This document shows, one piece after another, positions 13,234 through 21,911 of a stretch of DNA of 64,000 nucleotides. The notes beneath the pieces were generated by a model. It was not told where the DNA came from and ran no database searches. It worked only from the letters and a program-made list of their open reading frames with translations. A program made the translations under genes and the position numbers. This DNA comes from Streptomyces canus (lineage in GTDB: Bacteria > Actinomycetota > Actinomycetes > Streptomycetales > Streptomycetaceae), in contig NZ_JAUSWW010000001.1 of assembly GCF_030815415.1 (NCBI RefSeq), forward strand, positions 7,254,001-7,318,000. Direction: 5' to 3'. How positions within the stretch are numbered: the first letter of the stretch is position 1; every line of letters begins with the position of its first letter.

Positions 13234-14119
13234 CACTCGGCTCCCTTCTCGGCCGCGAGGGCCGCGACGGCGGCGGGGGAGGAGGCCAGATAGGCGACGG
13301 CCTGCTCGGTGCAGCCCTCCTGGGAGGGGTGGTAGCCGCGGCTCAGATAGCGCGGTATCGACCGGAGCATGTCGCCGGTCCCGGGCAGCACACCGCGCCG
13401 ACCCCGGACGTGGAAGTCCTTGAAGCTCGCCCTGCCGTCGGCCAGCGTCGGGTCGTTCGCCATGAAGAAACGGACCCCGCGCTGCCACAGGAACACCAGC
13501 GCCGTGAACGCCGTGGCCCAGGTGCGCACCCGGCGCCGGTAGCTGCCGTCCACGTGCTGGAAGAGGTCGAAGGCGACCGAGCGGTGCTCGACCTCCTCGG
13601 CGCCGTGCCAGCGCAGCAGGTCCAGCATGGTCGGATCGGCGCCCCGCCGGTCCAACTCCCCGGCGTTCAGCACCCAGTCGCCGAGGAAGGCGGTGTAGTG
13701 CTCGATGGCCGCGATGAGGGCCACGCGCTCCAGGAGCCACCACGTGCGCGCCTTGCCCGGCGGCAGGGTCCGGTCGCCGAGCAGCTTCTCGAAGAACCAG
13801 TCGATCTGCGCGGTGTAGGGCGTCGGATCGAGGCCGAGCTCCTTCAGATGCGGCAGCACCTCGTCATGGGCCTGCGAGTGCATGGCCTCCTGGCCGATGA
13901 ACCCGATGACGTCCTCGCGCAGCCGCTCGTCCCGGATGAGCGGCAGCACCTGCTTGTAGACGTGCACGAACCAGGCTCGCCGGCCGGCAGCAGAAGATGG
14001 AGCACATTGATGGTGTGCGTGGTGAAGGGATCGCCGGGCACCCAGTGCAGCGGGGTGTCCTCCCAGGCGAAGGACACCTTCCGCGCCTTGAGCGGCACCC
14101 GGTCCGGCGTGTTGGACAT
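13233..14119 (-). pseudogene. Metal-dependent hydrolase (di-iron type), frameshifted
   Basis: The intact protein would be about 295 residues, beginning MSNTPDRVPLKARKVSF at 14119. The frame breaks at 13974-13975: the upstream frame reads LLLPAGE and the downstream frame resumes WFVHVYKQVLPL. Restoring one base (GAG-CC-TGG to GAG-CGC-TGG) gives an uninterrupted AGERWFVHVYK. The downstream part carries ExxH (QEAMHSQAH), AIEHYTAF and EEVEHRSVAFD, the pattern of a ferritin-like di-iron site, and belongs to the predicted metal-dependent hydrolase family (COG3687/PF10118). It is coupled to the reductase gene. Either a recent mutation or a sequencing error explains the break. Confidence 0.8.
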
Positions 14120-14220
14120 GGCGTCAATGTACTGACGGGTAGGCCTTCCGGGAACCCTCGTGCACGCTCTTGTTTACGCCAGTGTCAGCAAGCCCGTTCC
14201 TGACCCGGCCCGCTCCCGGC

Positions 14221-16149
14221 CTACCGCAGCCCGTTGATCGGCCGCCCGTCCTCCAGCGTCCCCTTCAGCCCGGCCTGCGCGCCTTCCTTCGTCTTCACGG
14301 TCAGCAGGTTGCCCCTGGCGGAGCCACTGACCGCACCCGTCGCACTTACCGACGCCGTGTCCTTGCTGCCGGCCGCCAGCAGATACCAGTTGCCCGCCTC
14401 CGACTTCCACAGCACACCCGCCAGCACATGCGGGTCCCGCGGCCCGCACGCCGGGACGTTCTCGGCCTTCGCCGCGACCGCCCCGTACGCCCCGCCGGGT
14501 GTGCGGAACTGCGCCAGCACCCGGGTGCCGCCACCACGCCAGGTCTCGGCGCGCGTGCACATCCAGTCCGCGGCACCGCTCGCGTCGGGCAGCCGCTGCT
14601 GGGCGTAGGGCCACGCGTTCACCGTCCGTACGCCCGCCGAGCGCATCGCCGACAGGGAGCAGGCGTACGGCGCCCAGGTGCGCAGCGGCTCCGCGCCGGA
14701 CACCTCGTGGAGCGCGCCGGGGCGGCCGGTGGTGAGCCGGGCCGGGACCAGTTCGCCGAGGTCGCTCATCAGCCGGGTGCCGCCGCGGTCGGTCAGCTGG
14801 AGGACATTCCAGGACGTGCAGCCGGTGGTCTGCTGGGCGGGGCCGGCCAGCGGCGAGGTCACCCCGTCGGTCAGGGTGAGGGCCATCGCGCCGGCGGAGG
14901 GCTTCAGCAGGTCCCGCTCGGCGGCCTTCGTCACCCAAGGCGCCATGAGATAGCGGACATTGCCGTCGGCCCGGCCCAGCACGACCGCGCTCGCCTCGGC
15001 CGACGTCGCCCCGTCGACCCGCGCGAAGTCGAGGGCCGCGCCCCGCGTGCCGTCCTTCGGCTCGGCGTAACGGGCGATGCGCAGACCGTCGTAGAGGATC
15101 ACCACGCGCGCGTTGTCGACGGTCCCGGCGTACAGGAGCTGGGCCGGTCCCGAGGGGCCGCCGGACGGGGTGCCGGGGGTCGCGGAGACCTGCACCGTCT
15201 CGCCGGGGCGGGCCCAGACGGCGAGGGCGCGGCGCAGCAGCGCGGTGTCGTCGGTGAGGTCGCCGCGGGCGGGCCACACGGAGAAGTCGTTGCGCGAGGC
15301 GGCCTGCCAGGCGGTGGCCGGGACCCTCGTCACCCGGCCCGGGTCGAGGGCGGCCTGGGCGGCCGGGTTCCGCGCGTACGCGGGAGCGGCCGCGCCGTCC
15401 GGGCCCCAGCCGTCACCGGGCAGGCCGAGCAGCGCCCCGCACACGGTGGCGGCCACGGCGGCGGCGAGCGCGGCCTTCATGTGCTGCCGGCGCCGCATCA
15501 GGTCGGTGGGCCGGGCCTGGAGCGAGCAGGGGTCGAACTCGGCGGAGTCGAGGAGCGGGTACTGGGCCGGGACGGTGTCGGCCTCCTCCAGCGCCTCGCC
15601 CGGCTCCGCCACACCGGCCGCCGTCAGCACCCGGCGGACCTCGCCGTCCGGGAGCCGCTCCAGACCGCGCAGGACATAGGCGGCGCGGGCCGGGCCGGAC
15701 AGGGCGGACAGCTTCTGGTCCAGGGCGAGTTCATCGGCCCCGCCCGAGCGGGGGAAGAGCCTGAGACCCCGCACCTGGGGGAGCAGCGGCGGCAGCTGGG
15801 AGCGCTTGGGCCACGCCTTGAAGGAGAGCGGCAGGCCCGCCTCCAGCGCCGTACGCAGCACCTGGAGGCGGACGAGAGCGTAGCCGGGGTCGCCGTCGCG
15901 GCCGGTCGACTGGGCCGGGATGACGGGCGTCGAGGCACGGCCCCGGGGCAGGGCGCGCTGGGTGAGGGCGTGCGCGGTCAGGACCCGCCGGTTGCGGCCC
16001 AGGCTCGGCGGCAGCACCAGATAGCCGAGCCGGACGAGCCGTGGGTAGTGCTCGACGAGCGCGGCCTCGGCCTGTTCGACGTCGACGAACGGCTCGGGGG
16101 AGGCGGGTGCGGGGGGCGGGGCGACATCCTGTGGCTGCACGTTCAGCAA
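14221..16149 (-). CDS. Membrane protein with sigma-factor-like N-terminus
   Basis: A 642-residue protein whose family I do not recognise with certainty. Residues 1 to about 215 look cytoplasmic and contain two stretches resembling ECF sigma factors: VEHYPRLVRLGYLVLPP near the start, and a region-4-like AAYVLRGLERLPDGEVRRVL near 170. One membrane segment (AALAAAVAATVCGALLGL) follows. About 400 residues then lie outside the cell, with cysteines in TTGCTSWNV, APYACSLSA, ADWMCTRAE and NVPACGPRD that could form disulphides. TTG at 16149 is taken as start; GTG at 16140 is an alternative. A role as a membrane-tethered, degenerate sigma-like regulator is inference. Confidence 0.7.
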   Translation of the reverse strand: MLNVQPQDVAPPPAPASPEPFVDVEQAEAALVEHYPRLVRLGYLVLPPSLGRNRRVLTAHALTQRALPRGRASTPVIPAQSTGRDGDPGYALVRLQVLRTALEAGLPLSFKAWPKRSQLPPLLPQVRGLRLFPRSGGADELALDQKLSALSGPARAAYVLRGLERLPDGEVRRVLTAAGVAEPGEALEEADTVPAQYPLLDSAEFDPCSLQARPTDLMRRRQHMKAALAAAVAATVCGALLGLPGDGWGPDGAAAPAYARNPAAQAALDPGRVTRVPATAWQAASRNDFSVWPARGDLTDDTALLRRALAVWARPGETVQVSATPGTPSGGPSGPAQLLYAGTVDNARVVILYDGLRIARYAEPKDGTRGAALDFARVDGATSAEASAVVLGRADGNVRYLMAPWVTKAAERDLLKPSAGAMALTLTDGVTSPLAGPAQQTTGCTSWNVLQLTDRGGTRLMSDLGELVPARLTTGRPGALHEVSGAEPLRTWAPYACSLSAMRSAGVRTVNAWPYAQQRLPDASGAADWMCTRAETWRGGGTRVLAQFRTPGGAYGAVAAKAENVPACGPRDPHVLAGVLWKSEAGNWYLLAAGSKDTASVSATGAVSGSARGNLLTVKTKEGAQAGLKGTLEDGRPINGLR

Positions 16150-16188
16150 AACGAGCGAATCGTTGGATGGTCACCCTGGGACCGGAAG

Positions 16189-16216
16189 CCCGGAGGGGGC
16201 ATGTTCCGCCTCCGGG
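16189..16216. terminator. Stem-loop between relic element and membrane-protein gene
   Basis: CCCGGAGG (16189-16196) pairs with CCTCCGGG (16209-16216) around a 12-nt loop. It lies upstream of the minus-strand membrane-protein gene and would stop transcripts coming from the relic TnpB end. It could also be an operator. Confidence 0.4.
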
Positions 16217-16254
16217 TCCAGCGCTGGTCGAGTGAGGTTGGCCATCGGCCGCTG

Positions 16255-16411
16255 TTGACGCCCTCCCTGCTGCCGCAAGGGATTCAGGTCCGCGCCGCAG
16301 GGCGGCACCACCACGGGTTCCTGCTTCGCAAGCTCCCGCCGTTCCCCGAGGGTTCCGGTCTTACATGAGCCTCCACAGGCGTCACTTCCCGCCCGTCCGG
16401 CGGTAGGTCCG
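16255..16411 (-). mobile_element. Decayed TnpB 3' end with omega-RNA/right-end remnant
   Basis: Read on the minus strand, this stretch holds the same landmarks as the right end at 3629-3762: ACGCCTGTGGAG, a CATGTAAGACC block, GAAGCAGGAACCC, then GAATC, a CCCT...AGGG hairpin and GAGGGCGTCAA ending at 16255. The upstream part can still be read as a TnpB-like C-terminus (GREVTPVEAHVRP). The rest of tnpB is gone. The sequence after the end, which would be the guide, is CAGCGGCCGATGGCCA. This is a 5'-deleted element, or an orphan omega-RNA if transcribed. Confidence 0.65.
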
Positions 16412-16531
16412 TCAACTGGGTTGCCGGACGTCGATCACCGCCCGGAATTCGGCGGCGCGGTCCTCGGGGTACTCGTCGAAGGTGGCCCAGGCGGCCGTGA
16501 TCCGCTGTTCCCAGTCCTCGTTCACCGGCAT
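16412..16531 (-). pseudogene. Truncated N-terminus of a TPR-type protein
   Basis: ATG at 16531 opens a 39-codon frame starting MPVNEDWEQRITAAWATFDE and containing AEFRAVIDV before a stop at 16412. This matches, from memory, the start of a conserved streptomycete TPR protein, which normally continues for well over 100 residues. The frame breaks where the TnpB relic begins, so insertion or deletion at the element probably removed the rest of the gene. It is unlikely to be functional. Confidence 0.6.
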
Positions 16532-16641
16532 ACTCTCGCGCGGGTGTGCCCAGGGGGACAGCGGATTTGAGCGCACCTTGCCGCGCAGCCGTATGGAAGG
16601 GGACGGGCACCCAGGCCCATGGGAAGGTTCCGGAGGAACAG

Positions 16642-17055
16642 ATGAGGTTGACCCGATCGATGCTCGCGGTCGCCGCGGCGGCTCTTGTACTGACCGGCTG
16701 CGGCTCCGGTGGCGACGACGACAAGGCCGCGGTACCGGAGACGGCGACCGGCAGCCTCGAGCACCTGGCCGCCGAGGTGGGCTGCGATCCGACCATCCAG
16801 ATCGACGCCGACGAGATCCGCCAGGCCTCGTGCCGCAAGAGCGACGCCGACGGCAAGTTCATCCTGGCCACCTTCGCCACCGACCGCGGCCAGCGCGAGT
16901 GGATCAACGGGGCCAAGGACTACGGCGGTCACTACCTCGTCGGCCGCAAGTGGATCGCCGTCGGCGAGACCAAGACGGTGACCACCCTGCGCGCCACCCT
17001 CGGTGGCGACATCGAGGAGGGCCAGGACCACACGGCGCACTCCGGCAGCCACTGA
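16642..17055 (+). CDS. Small lipoprotein
   Basis: A 137-residue protein with a lipoprotein signal peptide ending in the lipobox LTGC (Cys about 18), so it should be anchored to the outer face of the membrane. The mature part is soluble and acidic, with Cys residues in EVGCDPTIQ and ASCRKSDAD that could form a disulphide, and a His-rich tail. I do not recognise a characterised domain. GGAGG at 16632-16636 precedes the ATG at 16642. A strong bidirectional terminator follows the stop codon. Confidence 0.85.
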   Translation: MRLTRSMLAVAAAALVLTGCGSGGDDDKAAVPETATGSLEHLAAEVGCDPTIQIDADEIRQASCRKSDADGKFILATFATDRGQREWINGAKDYGGHYLVGRKWIAVGETKTVTTLRATLGGDIEEGQDHTAHSGSH

Positions 17056-17068
17056 GCACGAGCACGAG

Positions 17069-17104
17069 AAAGCCGGCGGTGGGAAATCCCACCGCCGGCT
17101 TTCT
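17069..17104. terminator. Bidirectional rho-independent terminator
   Basis: A perfect 15-bp stem (AAAGCCGGCGGTGGG with its complement, 17069-17102) closed by AAAT and followed by TT. It separates the plus-strand lipoprotein gene from the minus-strand DUF1996 gene and has A/T-rich ends on both sides, so it should work in both directions. Confidence 0.9.
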
Positions 17105-17119
17105 TGCGCGCTAGCTAGC

Positions 17120-18673
17120 TCACTGGCACTTCTGGCCGGTGTTGATGCACTTGACCAGCTTGTTCATCGTGTTCGCGGAGAAGAAGTTGATGAAGTCGTT
17201 GTGGTCGGTGATCGGCTTGTGCAGGTTCTCCGGGAAGGTGTCCACCGCGTACGGGTTCACGACCGTCCCGTTCTCGATGGTCGGGGCCGGAACGTTGTAG
17301 ACCAGCCGGACCTGGAGCTGCGGGATCGCCTTGAAGTTGTTCGCGCAGGTGCCGTCGGCCTGGACGAACGCCACGTGGGTGCGGTGGTTGGCGCTGTCGA
17401 TGTTCTGACCGTCCCAGCAGCTCTGGAAGTTGGTCGTGCGCACCACCTGGCTGCCCTGCGGGCAGATCGGGTACTTGTCCTTCAGCTGGACCTTGTTCTC
17501 GAAGCCTGTGCAGCTCCAGTTGACGTTGGCGTTGGCGTTGCCGTTGACGAACGCCTTGGCGTCACCGGTGATGATGCGCAGGGCCGTCGGCATCGCGACG
17601 ACGTTGCCCTTCTTGTTGCCGACGAACTTCAGCTGCGCCTGCGCGGGCTGGAGGATCTTGCCCACGTTGCCCTCGGTGCCACCGCCGGCCGCGTTCTGGT
17701 CGAAGTCCTGCGAACCGTCCTGCAGTCGCAGCACCGGCCAGAAGTACGACGACTTGTCGCCCTGGTTCTGGCAGCTGGTCTGTGCCGCCGCCAGTTCCTG
17801 GTCGCTCGCGAACGCGTCGTTGCTCTGGTTGCCGACGTAGTCGTGCAGGTGGTGGGCACCGTTGGAGACGCCGGGGGCCACGATCACGTTGTCCGTGTTG
17901 TGGTTGTCGTTCCCGTTGGTGCCGCACTTGGTGGTGAAGGTGCCGCGCGAACCCGACTGGCCGTTGGCGGCGAGTCCGTTGGCGCCCACACCGAGCTGGG
18001 CGTTGGCCTGGACCTGCGTGATGTCCACGAAGTCGGCGGCCGTCGGGCCGTTGCCCCCCTGGCCGTTCTGCTGGCCGTTGCCCTGGTCCTGACCCTGATC
18101 CTGGTCCTGACCGTCGCCCTGCTGCTGACCGCCGTCCTGCTGCTGACCGCCGTCCTGCTGCTGGCCGCCGTCCTGGCCGGCCTCGCCGTCGTTGGTCTGC
18201 GGCTGTTCGGCCGGCACTCCGGTGCATCCGGCGAGCTGGCCCAGGTTGGGGTTGGCACCGCCGGCGCGCTGGATGTTGATCCGGATCCGGTCCAGAGCCG
18301 CGGTCCGCTTGTCCTTGAGCGGGCCGAGGATCGCGTTCTGGACGAACCCCGAGTCGTTCGTCTGTGCTTGGCGCGTGGAGGCGAGGCGGGCGTAGGCCTC
18401 GGTGATCTGCTTGTCCAGGTTCGCCAGCTCCGTGCTCACGCCGGACCGGGCCCCGTTCGGGACGCTCGTCAGCTTCTGACCGACGTCCGGGCACTGGATC
18501 GTGGCGATCTGTGCCCCGGCGGCCTTCACCTGGTTCTGACCGGACCCCGACTCATGCGCCGAGGCATAGAAGTTCGCCCATACAAGCCCGCCCCCACCGA
18601 GCGCTAGGGCTGCCGACCCGGCCACGACCTTGGCGGTCATCGACGTACGGCGTTTACGAATGTTGCGTCCCAT
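17120..18673 (-). CDS. Secreted DUF1996-domain protein with Gln-rich linker
   Basis: A 517-residue exported protein. ATG 18673 follows GAGGAG and opens a twin-arginine-like charged N-terminus and membrane segment (VVAGSAALALGGGGLVWANF). A helical region (about 40-155) is followed by a low-complexity linker made of QDGGQQ repeats, then the DUF1996 domain (about 200-490) with NNHNTDN-like Asn-rich motifs, HLHDYVGNQS, FWPVLRL and THVAF. DUF1996 proteins are common in actinobacteria and fungi; their function is not established. The exported protein at 25165-25821 has a similar N-terminal plan. Confidence 0.88.
   Translation of the reverse strand: MGRNIRKRRTSMTAKVVAGSAALALGGGGLVWANFYASAHESGSGQNQVKAAGAQIATIQCPDVGQKLTSVPNGARSGVSTELANLDKQITEAYARLASTRQAQTNDSGFVQNAILGPLKDKRTAALDRIRINIQRAGGANPNLGQLAGCTGVPAEQPQTNDGEAGQDGGQQQDGGQQQDGGQQQGDGQDQDQGQDQGNGQQNGQGGNGPTAADFVDITQVQANAQLGVGANGLAANGQSGSRGTFTTKCGTNGNDNHNTDNVIVAPGVSNGAHHLHDYVGNQSNDAFASDQELAAAQTSCQNQGDKSSYFWPVLRLQDGSQDFDQNAAGGGTEGNVGKILQPAQAQLKFVGNKKGNVVAMPTALRIITGDAKAFVNGNANANVNWSCTGFENKVQLKDKYPICPQGSQVVRTTNFQSCWDGQNIDSANHRTHVAFVQADGTCANNFKAIPQLQVRLVYNVPAPTIENGTVVNPYAVDTFPENLHKPITDHNDFINFFSANTMNKLVKCINTGQKCQ
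18121..18174. repeat. Three 18-bp tandem repeats inside the DUF1996 gene
   Basis: Units begin at 18121, 18139 and 18157; the first two are identical and the third differs by one base. On the coding strand they give the QDGGQQ units of the linker. Replication slippage could vary the linker length between strains. Confidence 0.9.
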
Positions 18674-18853
18674 GGAACTCCTCTGACTTCCTTGCGGGGC
18701 GTCGAGTCGCCCGACAGGAGTGAAGCGGCGTCGTTCCATACGGACGTGGTCCCACGGGTGTTCAGTCGCCTCACAAACAAATCAGAGGATTACTCGGCCG
18801 TCCGGCCTCAACAATCGCCTGAACAGCGGAGGTTACAGAAAATCAACAACCGT

Positions 18854-19507
18854 TCACCGGCCCTGGTCCAGATAGGCGAGGACCGCGAGAACGCGTCGGT
18901 TGTCGTCGTCCGACACCTCGAGGTCCAATTTGGTGAAGATGTTGGAGGTGTGCTTGGCAATGGCCCGTTCTGTGACGACCAGCTGTCCCGCGATCGCCGC
19001 GTTGGACCGGCCCTGCGCCATCAGCTCCAGCACCTCCAGCTCCCGCGGGGTCAGCCGGCCCAGCGGCTGGTCCGCGGCGGCCCGCCGGCTCAGCAACTGC
19101 TGGATGACCTGGGGGTCCATCGCGGTGCCGCCCGCCGCCACCCGGTGCACGGCGTCCACGAACTGCGCCGCGTCGAACACCCGGTCCTTCAGCAGATACC
19201 CCACCGCGCCGGTGCCGTCGGCCAGCAGCTCGCGCGCGTACAGCTGCTCCACGTGCTGCGACAGCACCAGCACGGGAAGCCCGGGCCGCGCCCGGCGGGC
19301 GTCGAGCGCACACTGCAGGCCCTCGTCGGTGTGCGTGGGAGGCAACCGTACGTCGACCACGGCGACGTCCGGCTCCAGCTCGGCCAGCGCGCGGGCGAGC
19401 TCGGGGCCGGACTCGACGGCCGCGGCGATCTCGAAGCCGTGGGCTTCCAGCAGCCGGACCAGTCCGTCACGCAGGAGGAACAAGTCTTCGGCTAGGACAA
19501 CACGCAA
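18854..19507 (-). CDS. LuxR-family (NarL-type) response regulator
   Basis: A 217-residue regulator. The receiver (1-120) has Glu/Asp in MRVVLAEDLFL, the phospho-acceptor Asp in VAVVDVRLPP and Lys in GYLLKDRVF. The C-terminal LuxR helix-turn-helix is LTPRELEVLELMAQG...IAGQLVVTERAIAKHTSNIF. The TTG start at 19507 is inside the kinase gene's 3' end (16-bp overlap), with GGAG 5 bp upstream, so the pair is translationally coupled. It should be phosphorylated by the kinase encoded next to it. Target genes are not evident from the sequence. Confidence 0.92.
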   Translation of the reverse strand: MRVVLAEDLFLLRDGLVRLLEAHGFEIAAAVESGPELARALAELEPDVAVVDVRLPPTHTDEGLQCALDARRARPGLPVLVLSQHVEQLYARELLADGTGAVGYLLKDRVFDAAQFVDAVHRVAAGGTAMDPQVIQQLLSRRAAADQPLGRLTPRELEVLELMAQGRSNAAIAGQLVVTERAIAKHTSNIFTKLDLEVSDDDNRRVLAVLAYLDQGR

Positions 19508-20763
19508 GGGATCTCCATGGTCACCATGGTGGGACCGCCCGCGGGGCTGCTGACGGCCAGGACGCCGTCGAATGTACCCAGCCGGCGCTCGACCCCGGCC
19601 AGACCCGAGCCCGCCCCGATCGCCGCGCCGCCCTTGCCGTCGTCGGTGACGGTGATCCGCAGCATGCCCTCGGTGTGATGCAGGTCGATCCAGAGCCGGT
19701 CGGCGCCGGAGTGCTTCACGGCGTTGGTGAGGATCTCGCTGATCGCGAAGTACGCCGCCGACTCGACCGGCGCGTCCGCCCGACCGGGCAGCTCCACCGT
19801 CACCTCGGAGGGCAGCGGCAGCGGCAGCCGCAGCGCCAACGCCTTCACGGCATCCCCGAGTCCGCGCTCGGCGAGCACCGGCGGATGGATGCCACGGACC
19901 AGGTCGCGCAGTTCGGCCAGGGCGTCGACGGAGGACTTGCGGGCCTGCGCGAGCAACTCCTTGGCCTTCGCCGGGTCCTTGTCGAGGAGCATCTCGATGG
20001 TGCCCAGGTCCATGCCCATGGCGACCAGCCGGGCCTGCGCCCCGTCGTGCAGATCCCGTTCGATACGCCGCAGTTCGGCGGCGGAGTTGTCCACGGCATC
20101 GCGCCGCGTCTCGGTCAGCACCCGCACCCGCTCGGAGAGTTCACCCTGGTTGGCGCCGAGAACGGCCTTGGTGAGCCGGAAGTGTGCCTGGAGCGCACGG
20201 GGTGCGAAGAAGTGGCCGAAGAAGAGGATGACAAGCCCGAGGGCGGCGGCGGCCAGCGCCGAGGCCTGTCCGGTGACGGGGACGAACCCGTACCAGTACC
20301 CGTCGGGGAACACCCGCCACAGCCCCGCCGCCAGCGCGAACCCCTCCAGGGGGTAGAGCACGAGCACGGCCGGCAGCAGCGCGGTGAGATAGCCCGCCGT
20401 CATGTCGACCGGCAGCCAGCGCAGGTCCCGCCAGGTCGCCGGGTCCCGCAGCATGCCGAAGGTGCGCGTCCACGGGTTGGCGTCCTCGGGGATCGGCCGG
20501 TACGCCGACGGGATCCGTACCCCGCCCCACTCGGCGGCGAGCACCCGCCGCCAGTCCGCGAACGCCCGTACGCCGGTCAGCACCCACGGTGTGGTGACGA
20601 TCCCGACCCCGATCGGGATCAGCGCGAAGGACACCAGGGAGAGGGTGAAGCAGAGCACGGCCCCCGGAAGCGCCACCAGTGCCAGCGCCAGCCCCCGAAC
20701 CGCCGCCCGCCCCATGCCTTTTGCCCCTGTGCGACCGCTGTCGCGCTGCGTCTCGATGTCCAT
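19492..20763 (-). CDS. Two-component sensor histidine kinase (HisKA_3)
   Basis: A 423-residue membrane kinase. Hydrophobic segments in the first 190 residues (ALALVALPGAVLCFTLSLVSF, LTALLPAVLVLYPL, ALGLVILFFGHFF) form a sensor module of the type shared by many streptomycete NarL-type kinases. The phosphorylated His lies in RIERDLHDGAQARLVAMG, followed by a dimerisation helix and a HATPase domain (EILTNAVKHS, DDGKGGAAIGAGSGLAGVERR). ATG 20763 (MDIETQRDSG) is the likely start; the SD is weak. It forms an operon with the response regulator downstream. The signal is unknown. Confidence 0.92.
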   Translation of the reverse strand: MDIETQRDSGRTGAKGMGRAAVRGLALALVALPGAVLCFTLSLVSFALIPIGVGIVTTPWVLTGVRAFADWRRVLAAEWGGVRIPSAYRPIPEDANPWTRTFGMLRDPATWRDLRWLPVDMTAGYLTALLPAVLVLYPLEGFALAAGLWRVFPDGYWYGFVPVTGQASALAAAALGLVILFFGHFFAPRALQAHFRLTKAVLGANQGELSERVRVLTETRRDAVDNSAAELRRIERDLHDGAQARLVAMGMDLGTIEMLLDKDPAKAKELLAQARKSSVDALAELRDLVRGIHPPVLAERGLGDAVKALALRLPLPLPSEVTVELPGRADAPVESAAYFAISEILTNAVKHSGADRLWIDLHHTEGMLRITVTDDGKGGAAIGAGSGLAGVERRLGTFDGVLAVSSPAGGPTMVTMEIPCVLS

Positions 20764-20816
20764 GGCAGCCAGTCTGGCCGAGGGAGGCGGGCGGGGCACG
20801 GGGCTTGGCCACCGGG

Positions 20817-21842
20817 TCAGGAGGTGGTGCTGGGTACACCCCCGTCGAGGCCCAGCACCTTCGCCTCCACCGCCGGGTCGAGGCCCACCGCGGGCCGGTC
20901 GGGCCGCTGTGGCGCGGTGCCGCCGATCTCCCGCAGCCAGCTCCAGGTGTCGGCCACGGTCTCCCCGACCGGCCGGCAGCGCAGCCCCGCCCCGACGGCC
21001 CGCGAGACGTCGGCACTGTGCAGCGCGGCGTGCAGATCACTGCCCGGCGGCACCCACACCGGCAGCTGGGTCCACGGCTCGATGCCCGCGCCGAGCACCA
21101 CGTCCGGGTCGGTCCACCGCAGGTCGGCGGCGCCCCCGGTCACCTTCGAGCAGGCGTCCAGGAGTGCGCCCATGGTGGTGTGCCCGCGCTCGCTCATCAG
21201 GTTGTACGGTCCGCTCAGCTCCCGCTCCACCCCGTCCATGATCCATTCGGCGAGGTCGCGGACATCGACGTACTGGAGCGGCAGATCCCGTGGCCCGGGC
21301 GCCAGCACCGGACCGCCGCGCGCGATCCGGGTCAGCCACCACGGCAGCCGCCCGATGTTCTCGTACGGCCCGATCAGCAGCCCCGACCGGACGAGCAGCG
21401 AGCGGTCCGCGCCGAAGACCTCGGTCGCGGCCAGCTCGCCGCCCAGCTTGTCGCGGGCGTAGTCGCGCTGCCCGGCGTCGGACGAGGCGCCCTCCACCAG
21501 GGGAGCGTCCTCGGTGTAGCCGGCGGGCGGCGCCCAGGCGTACACCGAGCAGCTCGACACATACACGTACCGCCCGGCGCGGCCCCGCAGCAGCCGCGCC
21601 GCGTCACGCACCGCGGACGGTGCCGCCGACCAGGTGTCGACGACGGCGTCCCAGGAGCCGCCGCTCCCGGCCAGTGCGGCGAGCCCGTCGGGCGTGGTGC
21701 GGTCGCCGTGCAGCGACCGCACCCCGGCCACGGGTGTGTGCCGTCCACGATGGAAGACGGTCACGTCCCAGCCGCGCCCGAGGGCCGCCTCGACGACGGC
21801 CCGTCCCGCGAACTCCGTACCACCCAGCACCAGAAGTCTCAT
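20817..21842 (-). CDS. NAD-dependent epimerase/dehydratase-like SDR
   Basis: A 341-residue extended-SDR protein with an N-terminal Rossmann motif (LVLGGTEFAGRAVVEAAL), VFHRG after the second strand, a Ser-rich active-site strand (YVYVSSCSVYAW) and YARDK as the YxxxK pair. These are typical of nucleotide-sugar epimerases/reductases, but the glycine motif GGTEFAG is of the variant class seen in isoflavone-reductase-like and RNA-binding SDRs. Substrate unknown. It sits between the two-component pair and the GlnRII-like gene on the same strand, 53 bp from the kinase start. Confidence 0.88.
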   Translation of the reverse strand: MRLLVLGGTEFAGRAVVEAALGRGWDVTVFHRGRHTPVAGVRSLHGDRTTPDGLAALAGSGGSWDAVVDTWSAAPSAVRDAARLLRGRAGRYVYVSSCSVYAWAPPAGYTEDAPLVEGASSDAGQRDYARDKLGGELAATEVFGADRSLLVRSGLLIGPYENIGRLPWWLTRIARGGPVLAPGPRDLPLQYVDVRDLAEWIMDGVERELSGPYNLMSERGHTTMGALLDACSKVTGGAADLRWTDPDVVLGAGIEPWTQLPVWVPPGSDLHAALHSADVSRAVGAGLRCRPVGETVADTWSWLREIGGTAPQRPDRPAVGLDPAVEAKVLGLDGGVPSTTS

Positions 21843-21911
21843 GTCACAGACTCTGCCCGCCGAGGCGGCCGTACGGGACGGATCTCTGCCGTCAGCAGAC
21901 GACCGGTGCCG

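Noticed and set aside
16284..16916. 210-codon minus-strand frame across the relic region and the lipoprotein gene
   Set aside because: It joins a TnpB C-terminal remnant to the antisense of the lipoprotein gene; only the terminal remnant has meaning.
18121..18174. Short regular repeats considered as a CRISPR array
   Set aside because: Units are 18 bp with no unique spacers and encode QDGGQQ within a clear gene.
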